Notes under the pieces: model-generated
The model's database searches: none
What the model was told of the DNA's origin: nothing
Seen by the model: the letters and a program-made list of their open reading frames with translations, nothing else
Program-made: the position numbers and the translations under genes
Shown: positions 28,172 to 38,326 of the stretch, one piece after another
How the letters are laid out: the number at the start of each line of letters is the position of its first letter
Numbering within the stretch: the stretch's first letter is position 1
Assembly (NCBI RefSeq): GCF_001854805.1
Contig: NZ_MBLO01000213.1
Span: forward strand, 1-64,000
DNA from: Pseudofrankia coriaricola
GTDB taxonomy: Bacteria; Actinomycetota; Actinomycetes; Frankiales; Frankiaceae
Length of the DNA stretch: 64,000 bases
Direction of reading: 5' to 3'

Positions 28172-30745
28172 TCAGAGCTTGGTGAGGGGGGCGTAGCGCA
28201 GGAGGAGGTCCTTGGTGCCGGTGCCCTCGCCGAAGTCGACCTTCGCCTGGGAAGACTCGGCGACGCCGCTGGTGGCGATAACCACGCCCAGGCCGAACAC
28301 GTCGTGGGTGACCCGGTCGCCGGCCGAGAGCTGGATGATCGGGCGGCTGGCCGGACGGGAACGGGCCTGCCCTGCCGGGGAACCGGCGGGCGAGCCGCTC
28401 CTGGCGCCGGCGGTCCCGCCCGCGCCGCGGCCGGCGCCACCGAACCCGCCGCCGCCCGAGCCGAAGCCGCCGCTGGGGCTCGCCGGGGCGGGGGCCAGGC
28501 GGCGCCAGTCCAGCAGGTGCTCAGGGACCTCGGTGAGGAAACGCGACGGCGGGTTGTAGGCGGGCTGGCCCCAGGCGCTGCGGACCAGCGAGCGCGTCAG
28601 GTACAGGCGCTGGCGGGCCCGAGTGATGCCGACATAGGCGAGCCGGCGTTCCTCTTCCATCTGTGTCGGGTCGCCGAGCGTGCGCATGTGCGGGAAGATG
28701 CCATCCTCGAGCCCGGTGAGGAAAACCACCGGAAACTCCAGGCCCTTGGCGCTGTGCAGGGTCATCAGTGTGACGACGCCGTCCGAGCCGTCGTCGGACG
28801 GTATCTGGTCAGCGTCGGCGACGAGCGAGACCTGCTCGAGAAAACCGGCGAGCGTGCCCTCGGGGAAGCGCTGGACGTACTCCCGGACGACCTCGACCAT
28901 CTCCTGGAGGTTCTCCACCCGGCCCTGGGCCTCGATGGTGTCCTCGGCGACCAGCTCCGCGAGGTAGCCGGTTCGCTCCAGGATGGCCTCGGCCGTCTCG
29001 ACCAGGTCGCCGGCGGCGGTCTCGCGCAGCTCGTCGAGCAGCGTGGCGAACTCGCGGATGGCCTTGGCGGAGCGGGTCGCCAGCCCCGGCACCTCGCCTA
29101 CCCGGCCGAGCGCCTCGGCGAACGGGATGCGCTCCCGCTCGGCGAACGCGGCGAGCATCGCCTCGGCCCGGTCACCGATCCCGCGTCGGGGCACGTTGAG
29201 GATGCGTCGCAGGTTGACCGTGTCAGACGGGTTCGCCAGCACCCGCAGGTAGGCGAGCAGGTCGCGGATCTCCTTGCGCTCGTAGAAGCGCACACCGCCG
29301 ACGACTCGGTAGGGCAGGCCGACGCGGATGAAGATCTCCTCAAAGACCCGGCTCTGCGCGTTGGTCCGGTAGAAGACGGCCACGTCGGCGGGGCGGGCGT
29401 GGCCGTCATCGGTGAGCTTGTCGACCTCCTCGGCGACGAACGCGGCCTCGTCGTGCTCGTTGTCGGCGACGAAGCCGACGATCTTCTCGCCGTCGCCGGC
29501 GTCCGACCACAGCCGCTTCGCCTTGCGCTGGCTGTTGCGGGCGATGACGGCGTTGGCCGCGGACAGGATGGTCTGGGTGGAGCGGTAGTTCTGCTCCAGC
29601 AGCACGACCCTCGCGTCCGGGAAGTCCTGCTCGAACTCGACGATGTTGCGGATGTCCGCGCCGCGGAACGCGTAGATCGACTGGTCGGCGTCGCCGACTA
29701 CGCACAGCTCGGCCGGCCCCGGCATGCCCTCGTCGGCCGCCCGGCCGGCCGTCGAGACCGAGCTGTGCCCCGGGTTCACTCCGTCGCCGCCCTCGCTCCG
29801 AGGCCGTCCTCCTTCGTCGGACGTCCACTCCGCGAGCTTGCTCCTGCGCTCACTGCCGACGAGCTCGCGGATGAGCGTGTACTGGGCGTGGTTGGTGTCC
29901 TGGTACTCGTCGACGAGTACGTGGCGGAACCGGCGGTGGTAGTGCTCCGCGACGTCGGGGAACGCCTGCAGCAGGTTCACCGTCGTCATGATCAGGTCGT
30001 CGAAGTCCAGCGCGTTGGCCTCGCGCAGCCGGCGCTGGTAGAGCGCGTACACCTCGGCGACGGTCCGCTCGGGGTGGCTGGCGGCCTTGGCCTGCGCGGT
30101 CTCGTGGTCGATCAGCTCGTTCTTGAGCGTGCTGATCTGGGCGGCGAGCCCCCGGGCTGGGTGGCGCTTGGCATCGAGGTCCAGGTCGCGGCAGACCAGC
30201 GTGATCAGCCGCTGCGCGTCGGCTGCGTCGTAGATCGAGAACGAGGAGCCGAACCCGAGCCGCTTCGACTCGTTACGCAGGATCCGCACGCAGGCCGAGT
30301 GGAAGGTGCTGACCCACATGGCCCGCACCCGGCCGCCGACGAGCGCGCCGACCCGCTCCTTCATCTCGTTCGCGGCCTTGTTGGTGAACGTGATCGCGAG
30401 GATCTCGCCGGGGTGCACCTTGCGGGCGGCGAGCAGGTAGGCGATCCGGTGGGCGAGCACCCTGGTCTTGCCGGAGCCGGCACCGGCGACGATCAGCAGC
30501 GGCGAGCCCTCGTGCACCACGGCGGCGCGCTGCTGCGGGTTCAGCTCGGCCAGCAGCGCGTCCGGGTCCAGGCGCGGCGTCGGCCGCCGTCCCTCCGCGG
30601 CTGGCGCGGTGACCGGGGCAGCGGCCAGCACGGCGGGGGCGAACATGTCGTACGGGTCGTACGGCTCGTAGGCCGCATCGCCCGCCGGGACACCCGCACC
30701 GGGGGCACCCGCGCCAGGGGTCATGTCGTCGAAAAGGGTGCTCAT
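28172..30745 (-). CDS. pcrA: ATP-dependent DNA helicase PcrA/UvrD family
   Basis: An 857-residue superfamily-1A 3'-5' helicase for repair and plasmid/fork processing. Motifs: LNPQQRAAV (Q region), Walker A GAGSGKT (about 88-94), ITFTNKAANEM (Ia), VLVDEYQDTN (II), VVGDADQSIYAFRGA (III), LEQNYRSTQ (IV), TLHSAKGLEFPVVFLTG (V) and EEERRLAYVGITRA (VI). A Gly-rich linker precedes a Tudor-like C-terminus. About 47 extra residues are inserted between motifs II and III (plus 29715-29856); this stretch carries family-3 repeat sequence. The ATG at 30745 has GAGGA just upstream. The first 55 residues are a disordered extension. Confidence 0.95.
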   Translation of the reverse strand: MSTLFDDMTPGAGAPGAGVPAGDAAYEPYDPYDMFAPAVLAAAPVTAPAAEGRRPTPRLDPDALLAELNPQQRAAVVHEGSPLLIVAGAGSGKTRVLAHRIAYLLAARKVHPGEILAITFTNKAANEMKERVGALVGGRVRAMWVSTFHSACVRILRNESKRLGFGSSFSIYDAADAQRLITLVCRDLDLDAKRHPARGLAAQISTLKNELIDHETAQAKAASHPERTVAEVYALYQRRLREANALDFDDLIMTTVNLLQAFPDVAEHYHRRFRHVLVDEYQDTNHAQYTLIRELVGSERRSKLAEWTSDEGGRPRSEGGDGVNPGHSSVSTAGRAADEGMPGPAELCVVGDADQSIYAFRGADIRNIVEFEQDFPDARVVLLEQNYRSTQTILSAANAVIARNSQRKAKRLWSDAGDGEKIVGFVADNEHDEAAFVAEEVDKLTDDGHARPADVAVFYRTNAQSRVFEEIFIRVGLPYRVVGGVRFYERKEIRDLLAYLRVLANPSDTVNLRRILNVPRRGIGDRAEAMLAAFAERERIPFAEALGRVGEVPGLATRSAKAIREFATLLDELRETAAGDLVETAEAILERTGYLAELVAEDTIEAQGRVENLQEMVEVVREYVQRFPEGTLAGFLEQVSLVADADQIPSDDGSDGVVTLMTLHSAKGLEFPVVFLTGLEDGIFPHMRTLGDPTQMEEERRLAYVGITRARQRLYLTRSLVRSAWGQPAYNPPSRFLTEVPEHLLDWRRLAPAPASPSGGFGSGGGGFGGAGRGAGGTAGARSGSPAGSPAGQARSRPASRPIIQLSAGDRVTHDVFGLGVVIATSGVAESSQAKVDFGEGTGTKDLLLRYAPLTKL
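29715..29856 (-). repeat. Family-3 repeat sequence inside pcrA
   Basis: The minus strand contains GTGAGCGCAGGAG (29841-29853), identical to 9738-9750. It also has GACGGAGTGAACC (29773-29785), one base different from GACGGAGCGAACC at 9813-9825. GCGGAG and GGAGGACGGCC blocks lie between. The frame is kept, adding about 47 residues to a conserved helicase core. Confidence 0.65.
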
Positions 30746-30828
30746 GATTCCTCGATCGTACGTTCGAGAGGCCGTTCGCCCTGGCCGGCACGGAAATCGG
30801 GGGTCGGTCGCTGGCGAACTAGGCATAG

Positions 30829-30870
30829 CCCCGTGGATTCGATCCGCCGGGGCGGATCGAATCCACGGGG
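30829..30870 (-). terminator. Perfect 20-bp inverted repeat
   Basis: CCCCGTGGATTCGATCCGCC (30829-30848), GG, then its exact complement (30851-30870). It lies between the AlkD-like gene (upstream on the minus strand) and pcrA, so it probably terminates the former. Confidence 0.7.
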
Positions 30871-31013
30871 ACCCCAGCGGCTTCTGACTGAACTAGGGCA
30901 CCACGCGGCGACCTCGGGGCGCTCAGCACCGCTGGGCGCGATGCAAGCGATGCCATCTGTCGACACTACGTAGCTTTGGAGCCGTCAAGTAACTACGGCT
31001 CACCATTGCGTGA

Positions 31014-31736
31014 CTAGGGACCGACATTGCGCAGCGCCTCCCGCCGGGAGAGCGGGGAGAGCCGGTCCGCCCGCGTGGCGACGTAGCGGCGGACCTCGTC
31101 GGGGTCCGTCCAGGCATACTGCCGCAGCGCCCAGCCAATGGCCTTGCGGAGGAAGAAGTCGGGATCGTCGAGGTTCACCTCGATACAGGCGTAGAGCAGG
31201 TCCAGGTCCGTGCTCTTCTTCGCGCCGAGCTGGCAGATGATCGACGTGCGGCGCAGCCAGCGGTCGGGGTCGCGGCTCCAGCGCAGCATCACCGGCCGCA
31301 GGATCTCGGGGCTCGCGGCGAGCAGCGGCCCGACGCGGCGCGAGGCGACCTCATCGACGTAGTCCCACCAGGCGCCGGTGACGATCATCTCCTGATAGAG
31401 GGGCAGCACGTCAGGGGTCCAGTACGCCAGGTAGGGCCGGTGGCCGGTCAGCGCGATGGCGGCGTAGCGCTCCTCGCGGAACCCCGCCTCCCGCCAGAGC
31501 CGCAGCACCGCCGTCTGCCAGTCCGTCACCGTCTCCAGCCGGTGCGCGGCGAGGGCGGGCCGCAGCGCCTGCTCCCTCGGCGGCTTCGGGACACCGAGGT
31601 AGGGCATCGACGACTTCATGTAGGCCTGCATCCCCGGCGCCTTCGCCGGGTCCGCCGCCGCGGCCAGGGCCGCTCGTACCGCGTCGACCAGCCGGTCCAC
31701 CGCCGGGGAGGAGTCCACGGCCGAATTGTCGTCCAC
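31014..31736 (-). CDS. DNA alkylation repair protein, AlkD-like (HEAT repeats)
   Basis: A 240-residue alpha-helical protein of the AlkC/AlkD HEAT-like family, which excises alkylated bases. Family markers are MKSSMPYLGVPKPPRE near the N-terminus, the WWDYVDEVAS segment with the catalytic-type Asp, WLRRTSIICQL and FFLRKAIGWALRQYA. The GTG at 31736 gives the usual family length but lacks a clear RBS; the frame is open to 31871. It shares a direction with pcrA, 268 bases away across an inverted repeat. Confidence 0.85.
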   Translation of the reverse strand: MDDNSAVDSSPAVDRLVDAVRAALAAAADPAKAPGMQAYMKSSMPYLGVPKPPREQALRPALAAHRLETVTDWQTAVLRLWREAGFREERYAAIALTGHRPYLAYWTPDVLPLYQEMIVTGAWWDYVDEVASRRVGPLLAASPEILRPVMLRWSRDPDRWLRRTSIICQLGAKKSTDLDLLYACIEVNLDDPDFFLRKAIGWALRQYAWTDPDEVRRYVATRADRLSPLSRREALRNVGP

Positions 31737-31925
31737 GAGGTGGACGGGCCAGGTATCGGCAGGCCGCGGACCCGCGCCGAACAGGGCGCCATACCTCCAA
31801 ACGGCGGCACCCAACGCAAGCCCGCCTGCCCGCGCCCGCCTCGGCGGAAGGCGAGCATGCGCGGCGTACACGGCGTACCTGGCGAAGCGCCATACTTGTC
31901 ACGGATCTCTGACAAAGCGTGATGG

Positions 31926-33602
31926 GTGGGCCGCATGGGGAGCTGGCGTCGGCTGTGGCGGGTCGGCGGGAGTCCGAGCGTCGACGACGGCCATGCCGAC
32001 GACGAGATCCCGGCAGGGATGGACCCGTCGGCGCGCCCGACCTCGTCGTGGCCTCCTGGAACAGGGACCTGGGACGAGATCGGGTCGGCGCGGCAGCCGA
32101 CCAGGCCGCCGCGCAACTGGGTTGGTGGGATACCTGCCTGGGTTCGAACGCCCACCTGGGTCCGAATGCCCACCTGGGCACGCCCACGCGCCCGCACGCT
32201 GCTCGGGGCCGGGACAGCCCTCGCACTGGTGGTGGCGACGACGACCGCCCTCACGGTCACGCCCGCCGGCAGGGACTGGGCCTGCGACCAGCTCGATCTG
32301 GGGTGCCCCCCACCGTTCCGGATCGCGGTACAGGCCGACCCAGGCTCGGTTGGGCCCAGCGATACCGACGCCCCGGGGACCGCCAGCTACGTGTTCAGCG
32401 GTGAGACGCGTGACCTCGGGCCGCCGCCGGACGGCCGGGAGGACTGCCGCGGGTGGGCCGCCTGGGCGGCCTCGATCGGCGCGGCATCGGCGGGCGCCAC
32501 GCCGTTGCGCCTCGACGTTGCCGCGACCGGGCAGGACCAGGTGCGCGTGGTCGGCTTCACGCTCCGAGTCGGCGAGGACATCAAGTCTCCCTCCGCTGAT
32601 GCCTCTCCCGCCAGACTTTCGTTGACCTGCACCACATCGCCGGACGCGGAGCGGCCGACGGCGCGGCAGCCTGGCACGGAGCGGCCGACCTCGGAGCAGC
32701 CGACCGAGGTGATACCGGCCGAAGTGACGACGTTGGACCTGGACAGCCGCCTGATCACCTCTCAGGATCCGGTCGTCGCCACGTCAGGAGAGCAGGCTCT
32801 ACCGATCGCGCCCGGCATAACCACATCGTTCGCGGTCACCACGACGACATCGACCTGTGACTGCCGCTGGCGGGTCGAAGTCGAACTGCTGGTCGGCGAC
32901 GAGCGGCAGGTGGTCACCGTCGGCCCGGACGGCGCTCGCCCCGGCACCGCGGCCGACAATCCCGACCAGCCGTCCTTCGAGACGACGACAGCGGATTACA
33001 CCGGTCTCCCTGTCCACTACGTCGCCGGACGGTGGCAGTACGACCGGGGGAACGAGCCGACCACGTCATATCCGTATCCGTCCACTCCCGTGTGCCCGCT
33101 CGCGTCCACCTCCGAGGTCATCGCGGCACTGGACTCGGTGGGCGTGACGGCGAGAAGCACCACCCGGTTCAGCGCCGGAGCAAACCAGGACACGGACGAC
33201 CCTGGCACGCGGGAGACGGCGGTCTGCTCGTGGCGGCTCCCCTCCGCGTCGACGGATCTGGGCGCCGTCATCCTCGTGGGCGCCACGACGGTGGACGAAG
33301 CGGCGGCACGTACCGTGTTCGCCGCGTGGAAGCAGGCATTTTCATTCTCGGACGCCATCGTGGATCAATGTGGCTTCCTGTCCAGCAACCCTCCGGTCGG
33401 CCTCGCGGCGGTCGGGGATGTCGGCGACGAGGCGGCCGGTAATCCTGGCTGGCTGGTCGCCCGGGCCGGGAACCGGATCGTCCGCGCCAGCGTGTGCGCC
33501 CCCGCGGGCGGCGACGGCGATCCGGCTCGCGCGCCGGCGGCGCCCGGCGACCTGGCGGGGCTGCGCATGGTGACGCAGGCGGTCCTGGGCAGCACGTGGT
33601 GA
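31926..33602 (+). CDS. Membrane-anchored protein, paralogue of the 40.3-kb gene
   Basis: A 558-residue protein of unknown function. A basic/Pro-rich cytoplasmic N-terminus carries four W-V-R/P-T repeats (about 65-85), followed by one TM segment (about 90-110) and a large extracytoplasmic region. The segments DCRGWAAWAASIGAA and CDCRWRVEVELLVGDERQVV (about 311) closely match the protein at 40332. At least ten Cys in the outer part suggest disulphides. GTG 31926 or ATG 31935 may be the start; the RBS is weak. It precedes nnr by 43 bases and may be cotranscribed with it. Confidence 0.8.
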   Translation: MGRMGSWRRLWRVGGSPSVDDGHADDEIPAGMDPSARPTSSWPPGTGTWDEIGSARQPTRPPRNWVGGIPAWVRTPTWVRMPTWARPRARTLLGAGTALALVVATTTALTVTPAGRDWACDQLDLGCPPPFRIAVQADPGSVGPSDTDAPGTASYVFSGETRDLGPPPDGREDCRGWAAWAASIGAASAGATPLRLDVAATGQDQVRVVGFTLRVGEDIKSPSADASPARLSLTCTTSPDAERPTARQPGTERPTSEQPTEVIPAEVTTLDLDSRLITSQDPVVATSGEQALPIAPGITTSFAVTTTTSTCDCRWRVEVELLVGDERQVVTVGPDGARPGTAADNPDQPSFETTTADYTGLPVHYVAGRWQYDRGNEPTTSYPYPSTPVCPLASTSEVIAALDSVGVTARSTTRFSAGANQDTDDPGTRETAVCSWRLPSASTDLGAVILVGATTVDEAAARTVFAAWKQAFSFSDAIVDQCGFLSSNPPVGLAAVGDVGDEAAGNPGWLVARAGNRIVRASVCAPAGGDGDPARAPAAPGDLAGLRMVTQAVLGSTW

Positions 33603-33645
33603 CGTGACGAGCGCCTGAAGGGTGCTGGCGCGGGAGGATGACGGC

Positions 33646-35292
33646 ATGCGTGCTGCTCATACCGTGGCCCAGGTACGCGCCGCCGAGGCGCCGTTGCTGG
33701 AAGGCCTGCCGCCCGGGGCTCTTATGCAGCGGGCGGTGCACGGGCTGCTCGGTCACGCCGTGCGCCACCTCGGCCGCCGGGTCTACGGACGACGCGTCGT
33801 CGTGCTCGCGGGCGGCGGGGACAACGGCGGGGACGCGCTGTGGGCCGGGGCGCGCCTGGCCGCGCGCGGCGCCCGGGTGGACGCGCTGGTCCCTGGTCGG
33901 ACCCACCCGGAAGGTACGGCCGCGTTGCTCGCCGCCGGCGGCCGGCTGCACCGCGTCGTCGCGCCGGGCGACGTCCCAGCCGAGCCGGCCGAGGACGGCT
34001 CAGAGGCACTGCCGGATGACGCGGCCGCCGCGCTGCTGGCAAGGGCCGACCTCGTGCTGGACGGGCTGCTGGGGATCGGGGGTCGGGCCGGGCTGCGCGG
34101 GGCCTACGCCCGGCTCGCGGAGCTGGCCGCGCCGGAGCGGACGATCGCCGTCGACGTGCCGAGCGGGGTCGACGCGGACACCGGGGCCGCCCCGGGCACC
34201 GCCGTGCGGGCGGCCCTGACCGTGACGTTCGGGACGTACAAGCCCGGCCTGCTGCTCGGCGACGGTGCCGCGCACACCGGGGAGCTGGCACTCGTCGACA
34301 TCGGCCTGGACCTGCCGGCCCCCGACCTGGTCGCGCTCGACGACGCGGACGTCGCCGCGCTGCTGCCGGAGCCGGGGCCGGCGGACTCGAAGTACACGCG
34401 CGGCGTGCTGGGCCTCGTCGGCGGCAGCGACCGGTACCCCGGAGCGGCCGTGCTCGCGACCGGCGGGGCGCTGCGCGGTGGCGCCGGCTACCTGCGGGTC
34501 GTCGCCGAGGCACGGGCGGCCGAGCATGTGCGCGGCGCGCATCCGGAGACGGTGGTGACCGTCATCGAGCCGGGTGACGCCGACGCGATGCTCGCGGCCG
34601 GGCGGGTGCAGGCCTGGGCGTTCGGCCCGGGAGTCGTGCCCGACGTGGCGGCGCGCCGCCTGCTGGACGCCCTCGTCGCCACCGACCTGCCGCTGCTGCT
34701 CGACGCCGGCGCTCTCGACCTGTTCGCCGACGCGTTCGCCGCCGGCTTCCCCGCCCGGGCCGGCGCGGGCGTCGGCGTCGGTTTCACCTCCGGCTTCGCC
34801 GGGGGCGGCGGCGCGACGGGCAGCGGCACCGACGCGTCGACCGGCCGCGACGTCCTGGCCCAGCGCGCCGGGCCGGTGGTGCTGACGCCGCACGAGGGCG
34901 AGTTCGCCCGGCTCACCGCGACGGCGCTCGGCTGGGATGCCGCCGAGACCCGGCGGGAACTGGCCGGCGACCGGCTCGGCACGGCCCGCCGCGCGGCCGC
35001 GGCGCTGGGCGCGACGGTGCTGCTCAAGGGCAACCGGACGCTCATCGTCGGCCCGGACGGCGCGGCCCGGGTGAACACCACGGGCACGCCCTGGCTCGGC
35101 AGCGCCGGCACGGGCGACGTCCTCACCGGTCTCGCGGGCTCCCTGCTCGCCACCGGTCTCGGCCCGCTCGACGCGGCCAGTGCCGCCGCCTACCTGCACG
35201 GCGTGGCCGGCCAGCTCGCCCCCCGCCCGCTGTCGGCCTCGGACCTTCCCACGACGCTTCCCGCCGCGATCGCGCGCGTCCTCGCCGGGTAG
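33646..35292 (+). CDS. nnr: Bifunctional NAD(P)HX epimerase/dehydratase
   Basis: A 548-residue fusion that repairs hydrated NAD(P)H. The N-terminal YjeF_N epimerase (1-210) has VLAGGGDNGGDALW and VDVPSGVDADTG. The C-terminal ribokinase-like ADP-dependent dehydratase (about 245-548) has KYTRGVLGLVGGSDRYPGA, LTPHEGEFARL and GSAGTGDVLTG. A Gly-rich insert of about 35 residues lies near 370-405. The ATG at 33646 has GGGAGG eight bases upstream. In related actinobacteria alr follows this gene; here an alpha/beta-hydrolase does. Confidence 0.95.
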   Translation: MRAAHTVAQVRAAEAPLLEGLPPGALMQRAVHGLLGHAVRHLGRRVYGRRVVVLAGGGDNGGDALWAGARLAARGARVDALVPGRTHPEGTAALLAAGGRLHRVVAPGDVPAEPAEDGSEALPDDAAAALLARADLVLDGLLGIGGRAGLRGAYARLAELAAPERTIAVDVPSGVDADTGAAPGTAVRAALTVTFGTYKPGLLLGDGAAHTGELALVDIGLDLPAPDLVALDDADVAALLPEPGPADSKYTRGVLGLVGGSDRYPGAAVLATGGALRGGAGYLRVVAEARAAEHVRGAHPETVVTVIEPGDADAMLAAGRVQAWAFGPGVVPDVAARRLLDALVATDLPLLLDAGALDLFADAFAAGFPARAGAGVGVGFTSGFAGGGGATGSGTDASTGRDVLAQRAGPVVLTPHEGEFARLTATALGWDAAETRRELAGDRLGTARRAAAALGATVLLKGNRTLIVGPDGAARVNTTGTPWLGSAGTGDVLTGLAGSLLATGLGPLDAASAAAYLHGVAGQLAPRPLSASDLPTTLPAAIARVLAG

Positions 35293-35420
35293 GTATCACG
35301 CCGATGGGCATGGTTGATGCTCCGGTGGGCGGATAACTGGATACTCGCCGGTGCATCATCGGATGAGGCCGGTCGCGACCGGCTGGTAACCAGCTGGGTC
35401 GGCGAGCGGCGAGGTGGGCG

Positions 35421-36641
35421 GTGGCGGGCGCGGCAGCGGGAGTCGGCGGTCTCGTGCGGGGCGCCGCGACAGGCGCCGCGGATCTGGTGGGCGCGGCGGC
35501 CGGCTCGAAGGCCGTCAGGCGGACGGGCGGCGGTCTGGGCCTGGCCGGGGCGGTGATCGCCGCCGGCCTGATCGCCGAGCGCCACGCGGTCAAGCGGGCG
35601 AGAGCTCTACCGGACGTCCCCGTCGAGCAGCGGCCGGGCCCGGTCACCGGCCGCGCCACGACCGTGATCGCGACCGACGGCGTTCCCCTGCACGTCATCG
35701 TGAGCGGCCCGGATGACGTCAACGCGCGCCGCGCCGGCCGCCTGGCGCCGGACAGCCCGACGCTCGTGTTCGCGCACGGGTTCTGCAACACCTCCGCGTC
35801 GTGGTGCTTCCAGCAGCGGGCGCTGGTGGACCTCGGCCCGATGGTGTTCTACGACCAGCGGGCGCACGGCCACTCCGGGCCGTCCGAGGTGTCGCGCTGC
35901 ACGATCGACCAGATCGCCGACGATCTGTACGCCGTGCTCGAGGCGACGGTGCCGACCGGACCGGTGGTGCTGGTCGGCCACTCGATGGGCGGGATGACCA
36001 TCCTCGGCCTGGCCGAACGCCACCCGGAGTTCTTCGACGACCGCGTCGTCGCGGTGGCGCTGCTGTCGACCAGCGCCAGCGATCTGGCGCGGGTGACGTT
36101 CGGTTTCCCGGCCGGGGTGACGGCGGCGGTCCGTCGGGTGCTGCCCGGGCTCGCCGTAGGCATGCGCCACACCCCGTCGTTGTTCGAGCGCGCCCGGTTG
36201 CGCGGCACCGACCTGGCGTACTCGATCACCCGGCGGGTCGGCTTCGGCACCACCGACGTCCCGCCGTCCGTGGTCGAGTTCCTGGAGGACGAGATCGCCG
36301 GCACGCCGATCTCGGTCATCGGGTCGTTCCTGCCGACCCTGCTCTCCCACGACAAACTGGCCGCCGCGGCCGTGCTGCGCCACGTCCCCACGCTGCTCAT
36401 GGTCGGCGACCACGACCTGATGACCCCGCTGCCGCACAGCCGCACGCTCGCCGACGCCCTGCCCGAGGCCGAGCTCGCCGTCGAGGAGGGCGCGGGGCAC
36501 GCGCTGCCGCTGGAACGACCGGACGCGGTCAACGAAAAGATCCGGGCCCTCATCGCCCGCGCGCACCCGGCCCGCCCCTCTCGACTGCCCCGGCTGTGGC
36601 AGCGCGCCGCTGGCTGGTCAGGCTCCCAGCGGGAGGGTTGA
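35421..36641 (+). CDS. Alpha/beta-hydrolase fold protein
   Basis: A 406-residue hydrolase of unknown substrate, typical of the nnr-tsa neighbourhood in actinobacteria. The N-terminal 55 residues are Gly/Ala-rich with a weak hydrophobic stretch (about 38-50) that may anchor it to the membrane. The hydrolase core has [12 protein letters not shown], the elbow GHSMGG (catalytic Ser), the Asp in [10 protein letters not shown] and the His in [12 protein letters not shown] start at 35421. It converges with tsaD and overlaps its end by 24 bases. Confidence 0.88.
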   Translation: MAGAAAGVGGLVRGAATGAADLVGAAAGSKAVRRTGGGLGLAGAVIAAGLIAERHAVKRARALPDVPVEQRPGPVTGRATTVIATDGVPLHVIVSGPDDVNARRAGRLAPDSPTLVFAHGFCNTSASWCFQQRALVDLGPMVFYDQRAHGHSGPSEVSRCTIDQIADDLYAVLEATVPTGPVVLVGHSMGGMTILGLAERHPEFFDDRVVAVALLSTSASDLARVTFGFPAGVTAAVRRVLPGLAVGMRHTPSLFERARLRGTDLAYSITRRVGFGTTDVPPSVVEFLEDEIAGTPISVIGSFLPTLLSHDKLAAAAVLRHVPTLLMVGDHDLMTPLPHSRTLADALPEAELAVEEGAGHALPLERPDAVNEKIRALIARAHPARPSRLPRLWQRAAGWSGSQREG

Positions 36642-37703
36642 CGAGGCGGGCAGGTCCAGCGGGGACGGGGCGACGCCGGCAGCCGCCTTCAGGGAGCCGA
36701 GGGCGGCGACCATCGCGCCGTTGTCGGTGCAGAGGCCGGGCCGCGGCACGCGCAGCGTGATGCCAGCCGCCTCGCAGCGCTCGGCGGCGAGCACGCGCAG
36801 CCGGCTGTTCGCGGCCACGCCGCCGCCGATGACCAGCGTGTCGACGCCGTGCGTCCTCGCCGCCGCGACCGCCTTCGCGGTCAGCACGTCGACGACGGCC
36901 TCCTGGAACGACGCGGCCACGTCGGCGACCGGCACCGGCTCGCCCGCGCGGCGCCGCGCCTCCACCCAGCGGGCGACGGCCGTCTTCAGCCCGCTGAACG
37001 AGAAGTCGAAGGTGCCGTCGCCGGCCTTGCCTCGCGGGAACGGGATCGTCGGTGTCCCGTCGCGGGCCGCGCGGTCGATCGGCGGGCCGCCGGGAAAGGG
37101 CATCCCGAGCAGCCGCGCGACCTTGTCGTAGGCCTCGCCGGCCGCGTCGTCGACGGTGGCTCCTAGCGAGACCACCGGTGCGGCCGCGAGGTCCTCGACG
37201 AGGAGCAGCGACGAGTGGCCGCCGGACACCAGCAGCGCGACCGACGGCGACGGCAGCGGGCCATGTTCGAGGGTGTCGACGGCGACGTGCGCGGCGAGAT
37301 GGTGGATGCCGTAGAGCGGCACCCCGAGAGCGAGTGCGTACGCCTTGGCGGCCGCTACGCCGACCAGCAGCGCCCCGGCGAGGCCGGGGCCGGCGGTGAC
37401 GGCGACGGCGTCGATGTCGGACGCCTTCGCGCCCGCCGTCGCCAAGGCCCGCTCGATCGTCGGCACCATCGCCTCCAGGTGCGCCCGGGCGGCGATCTCC
37501 GGGATGACGCCGCCGTAGCGGGCGTGTTCGTCGACCGACGAGGCGAGCGCGTCGGCGAGCAGCACGCCGTCGCGCACCAGCCCGACACCCGTCTCGTCGC
37601 AGGACGTCTCGATCCCCAGGACCAGCGGGGCCGGTGTGCGCGAGACCGGCGTACGCGGGACCGGAGTGCCCGAGGCCGTCCCGTTCGGTGCCGGCCGAGT
37701 CAT
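36618..37703 (-). CDS. tsaD: tRNA t6A threonylcarbamoyltransferase TsaD
   Basis: A 361-residue ASKHA-fold enzyme that transfers threonylcarbamoyl to A37 of ANN-decoding tRNAs. Markers: [14 protein letters not shown], metal-binding HHLAAH (134-139), ALLVSGGHS and [10 protein letters not shown]. An N-terminal extension of about 25 residues is rich in Thr/Pro. The ATG overlaps the rimI stop by four bases. It works with TsaB and TsaE encoded by the same minus-strand operon. Confidence 0.97.
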   Translation of the reverse strand: MTRPAPNGTASGTPVPRTPVSRTPAPLVLGIETSCDETGVGLVRDGVLLADALASSVDEHARYGGVIPEIAARAHLEAMVPTIERALATAGAKASDIDAVAVTAGPGLAGALLVGVAAAKAYALALGVPLYGIHHLAAHVAVDTLEHGPLPSPSVALLVSGGHSSLLLVEDLAAAPVVSLGATVDDAAGEAYDKVARLLGMPFPGGPPIDRAARDGTPTIPFPRGKAGDGTFDFSFSGLKTAVARWVEARRRAGEPVPVADVAASFQEAVVDVLTAKAVAAARTHGVDTLVIGGGVAANSRLRVLAAERCEAAGITLRVPRPGLCTDNGAMVAALGSLKAAAGVAPSPLDLPASSTLPLGA

Positions 37704-38326
37704 GTCGCTCCTTCCGTGGGTCTGCTCGCCGACGTGCCGCCGGCGCCCACCGCGTCCGCGCCCGTCGTCTCGGCCGGCGCGGCGCCGTCCTTCTGGGCAA
37801 GCGCGGCCCAGGCCGCTTCAAGCTGGGCGCCGTAGCCGGGGGTGTCGATAGGGCGGGCCCGCATGACGTAGGCGTCGCCGCCGGACGGCTGGTAGTAGTT
37901 GCGGCGCAGCCCGATGTCGACGAAGCCGAGCCGGGTGTACAAGGCGCGGGCGGCCAGGTTGTCGGTACGCACCTCCAGTCCGCAGCTGCGTGCCCCTCGC
38001 CGGCGTGCCTCCAGCAGCAGCGCGACCATCAGCCGGGCACCGAGCCCGCGGCCCCGGCAGGCCGGGTGTACACCAACGGTCTGGATGTACGCCTCGTCGT
38101 CGGCGACCGCGAGCCCGGCATAGCCGACGATCCGGCCATCCACCAGAGTCGCGAGGTAGTGCCGGCTCGCTCCCTGGGCCAGCTCGGACCAGAACATCTC
38201 CGGCGTCCACGGGTCGACGTCGAAGACGACCCGCTCCATCTCGGCGACCTCGGCGAGGTGCCACCAACGCAACGGCGCGAGCTCGACGGCGGGCCCGCCC
38301 GGGGGTGGCCCACCGCCGGCGTTCAC
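37700..38326 (-). CDS. rimI: Ribosomal protein S18-alanine N-acetyltransferase
   Basis: A 208-residue GNAT acetyltransferase. The acetyl-CoA loop is in [17 protein letters not shown], preceded by [16 protein letters not shown] and followed by [18 protein letters not shown], which is characteristic of RimI. A GTG at 38326 overlaps the tsaB stop (GTGA); the open frame continues upstream but inside tsaB. About 50 extra residues follow the domain and are probably disordered. Confidence 0.92.
   Translation of the reverse strand: MNAGGGPPPGGPAVELAPLRWWHLAEVAEMERVVFDVDPWTPEMFWSELAQGASRHYLATLVDGRIVGYAGLAVADDEAYIQTVGVHPACRGRGLGARLMVALLLEARRRGARSCGLEVRTDNLAARALYTRLGFVDIGLRRNYYQPSGGDAYVMRARPIDTPGYGAQLEAAWAALAQKDGAAPAETTGADAVGAGGTSASRPTEGAT

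Noticed and set aside
30829-30895. tRNA-like segment with GATTCGATCC and GATCGAATCC
   Set aside because: The similarity to a T-arm comes from a perfect 20-bp inverted repeat; there is no acceptor stem, anticodon arm or D-arm.
28070-30973. Plus-strand 967-codon open frame opposite pcrA
   Set aside because: It is antisense to a helicase with all motifs; the encoded protein is Val/Gly/Leu/Arg-biased and matches no family. High GC makes such long shadow frames common.
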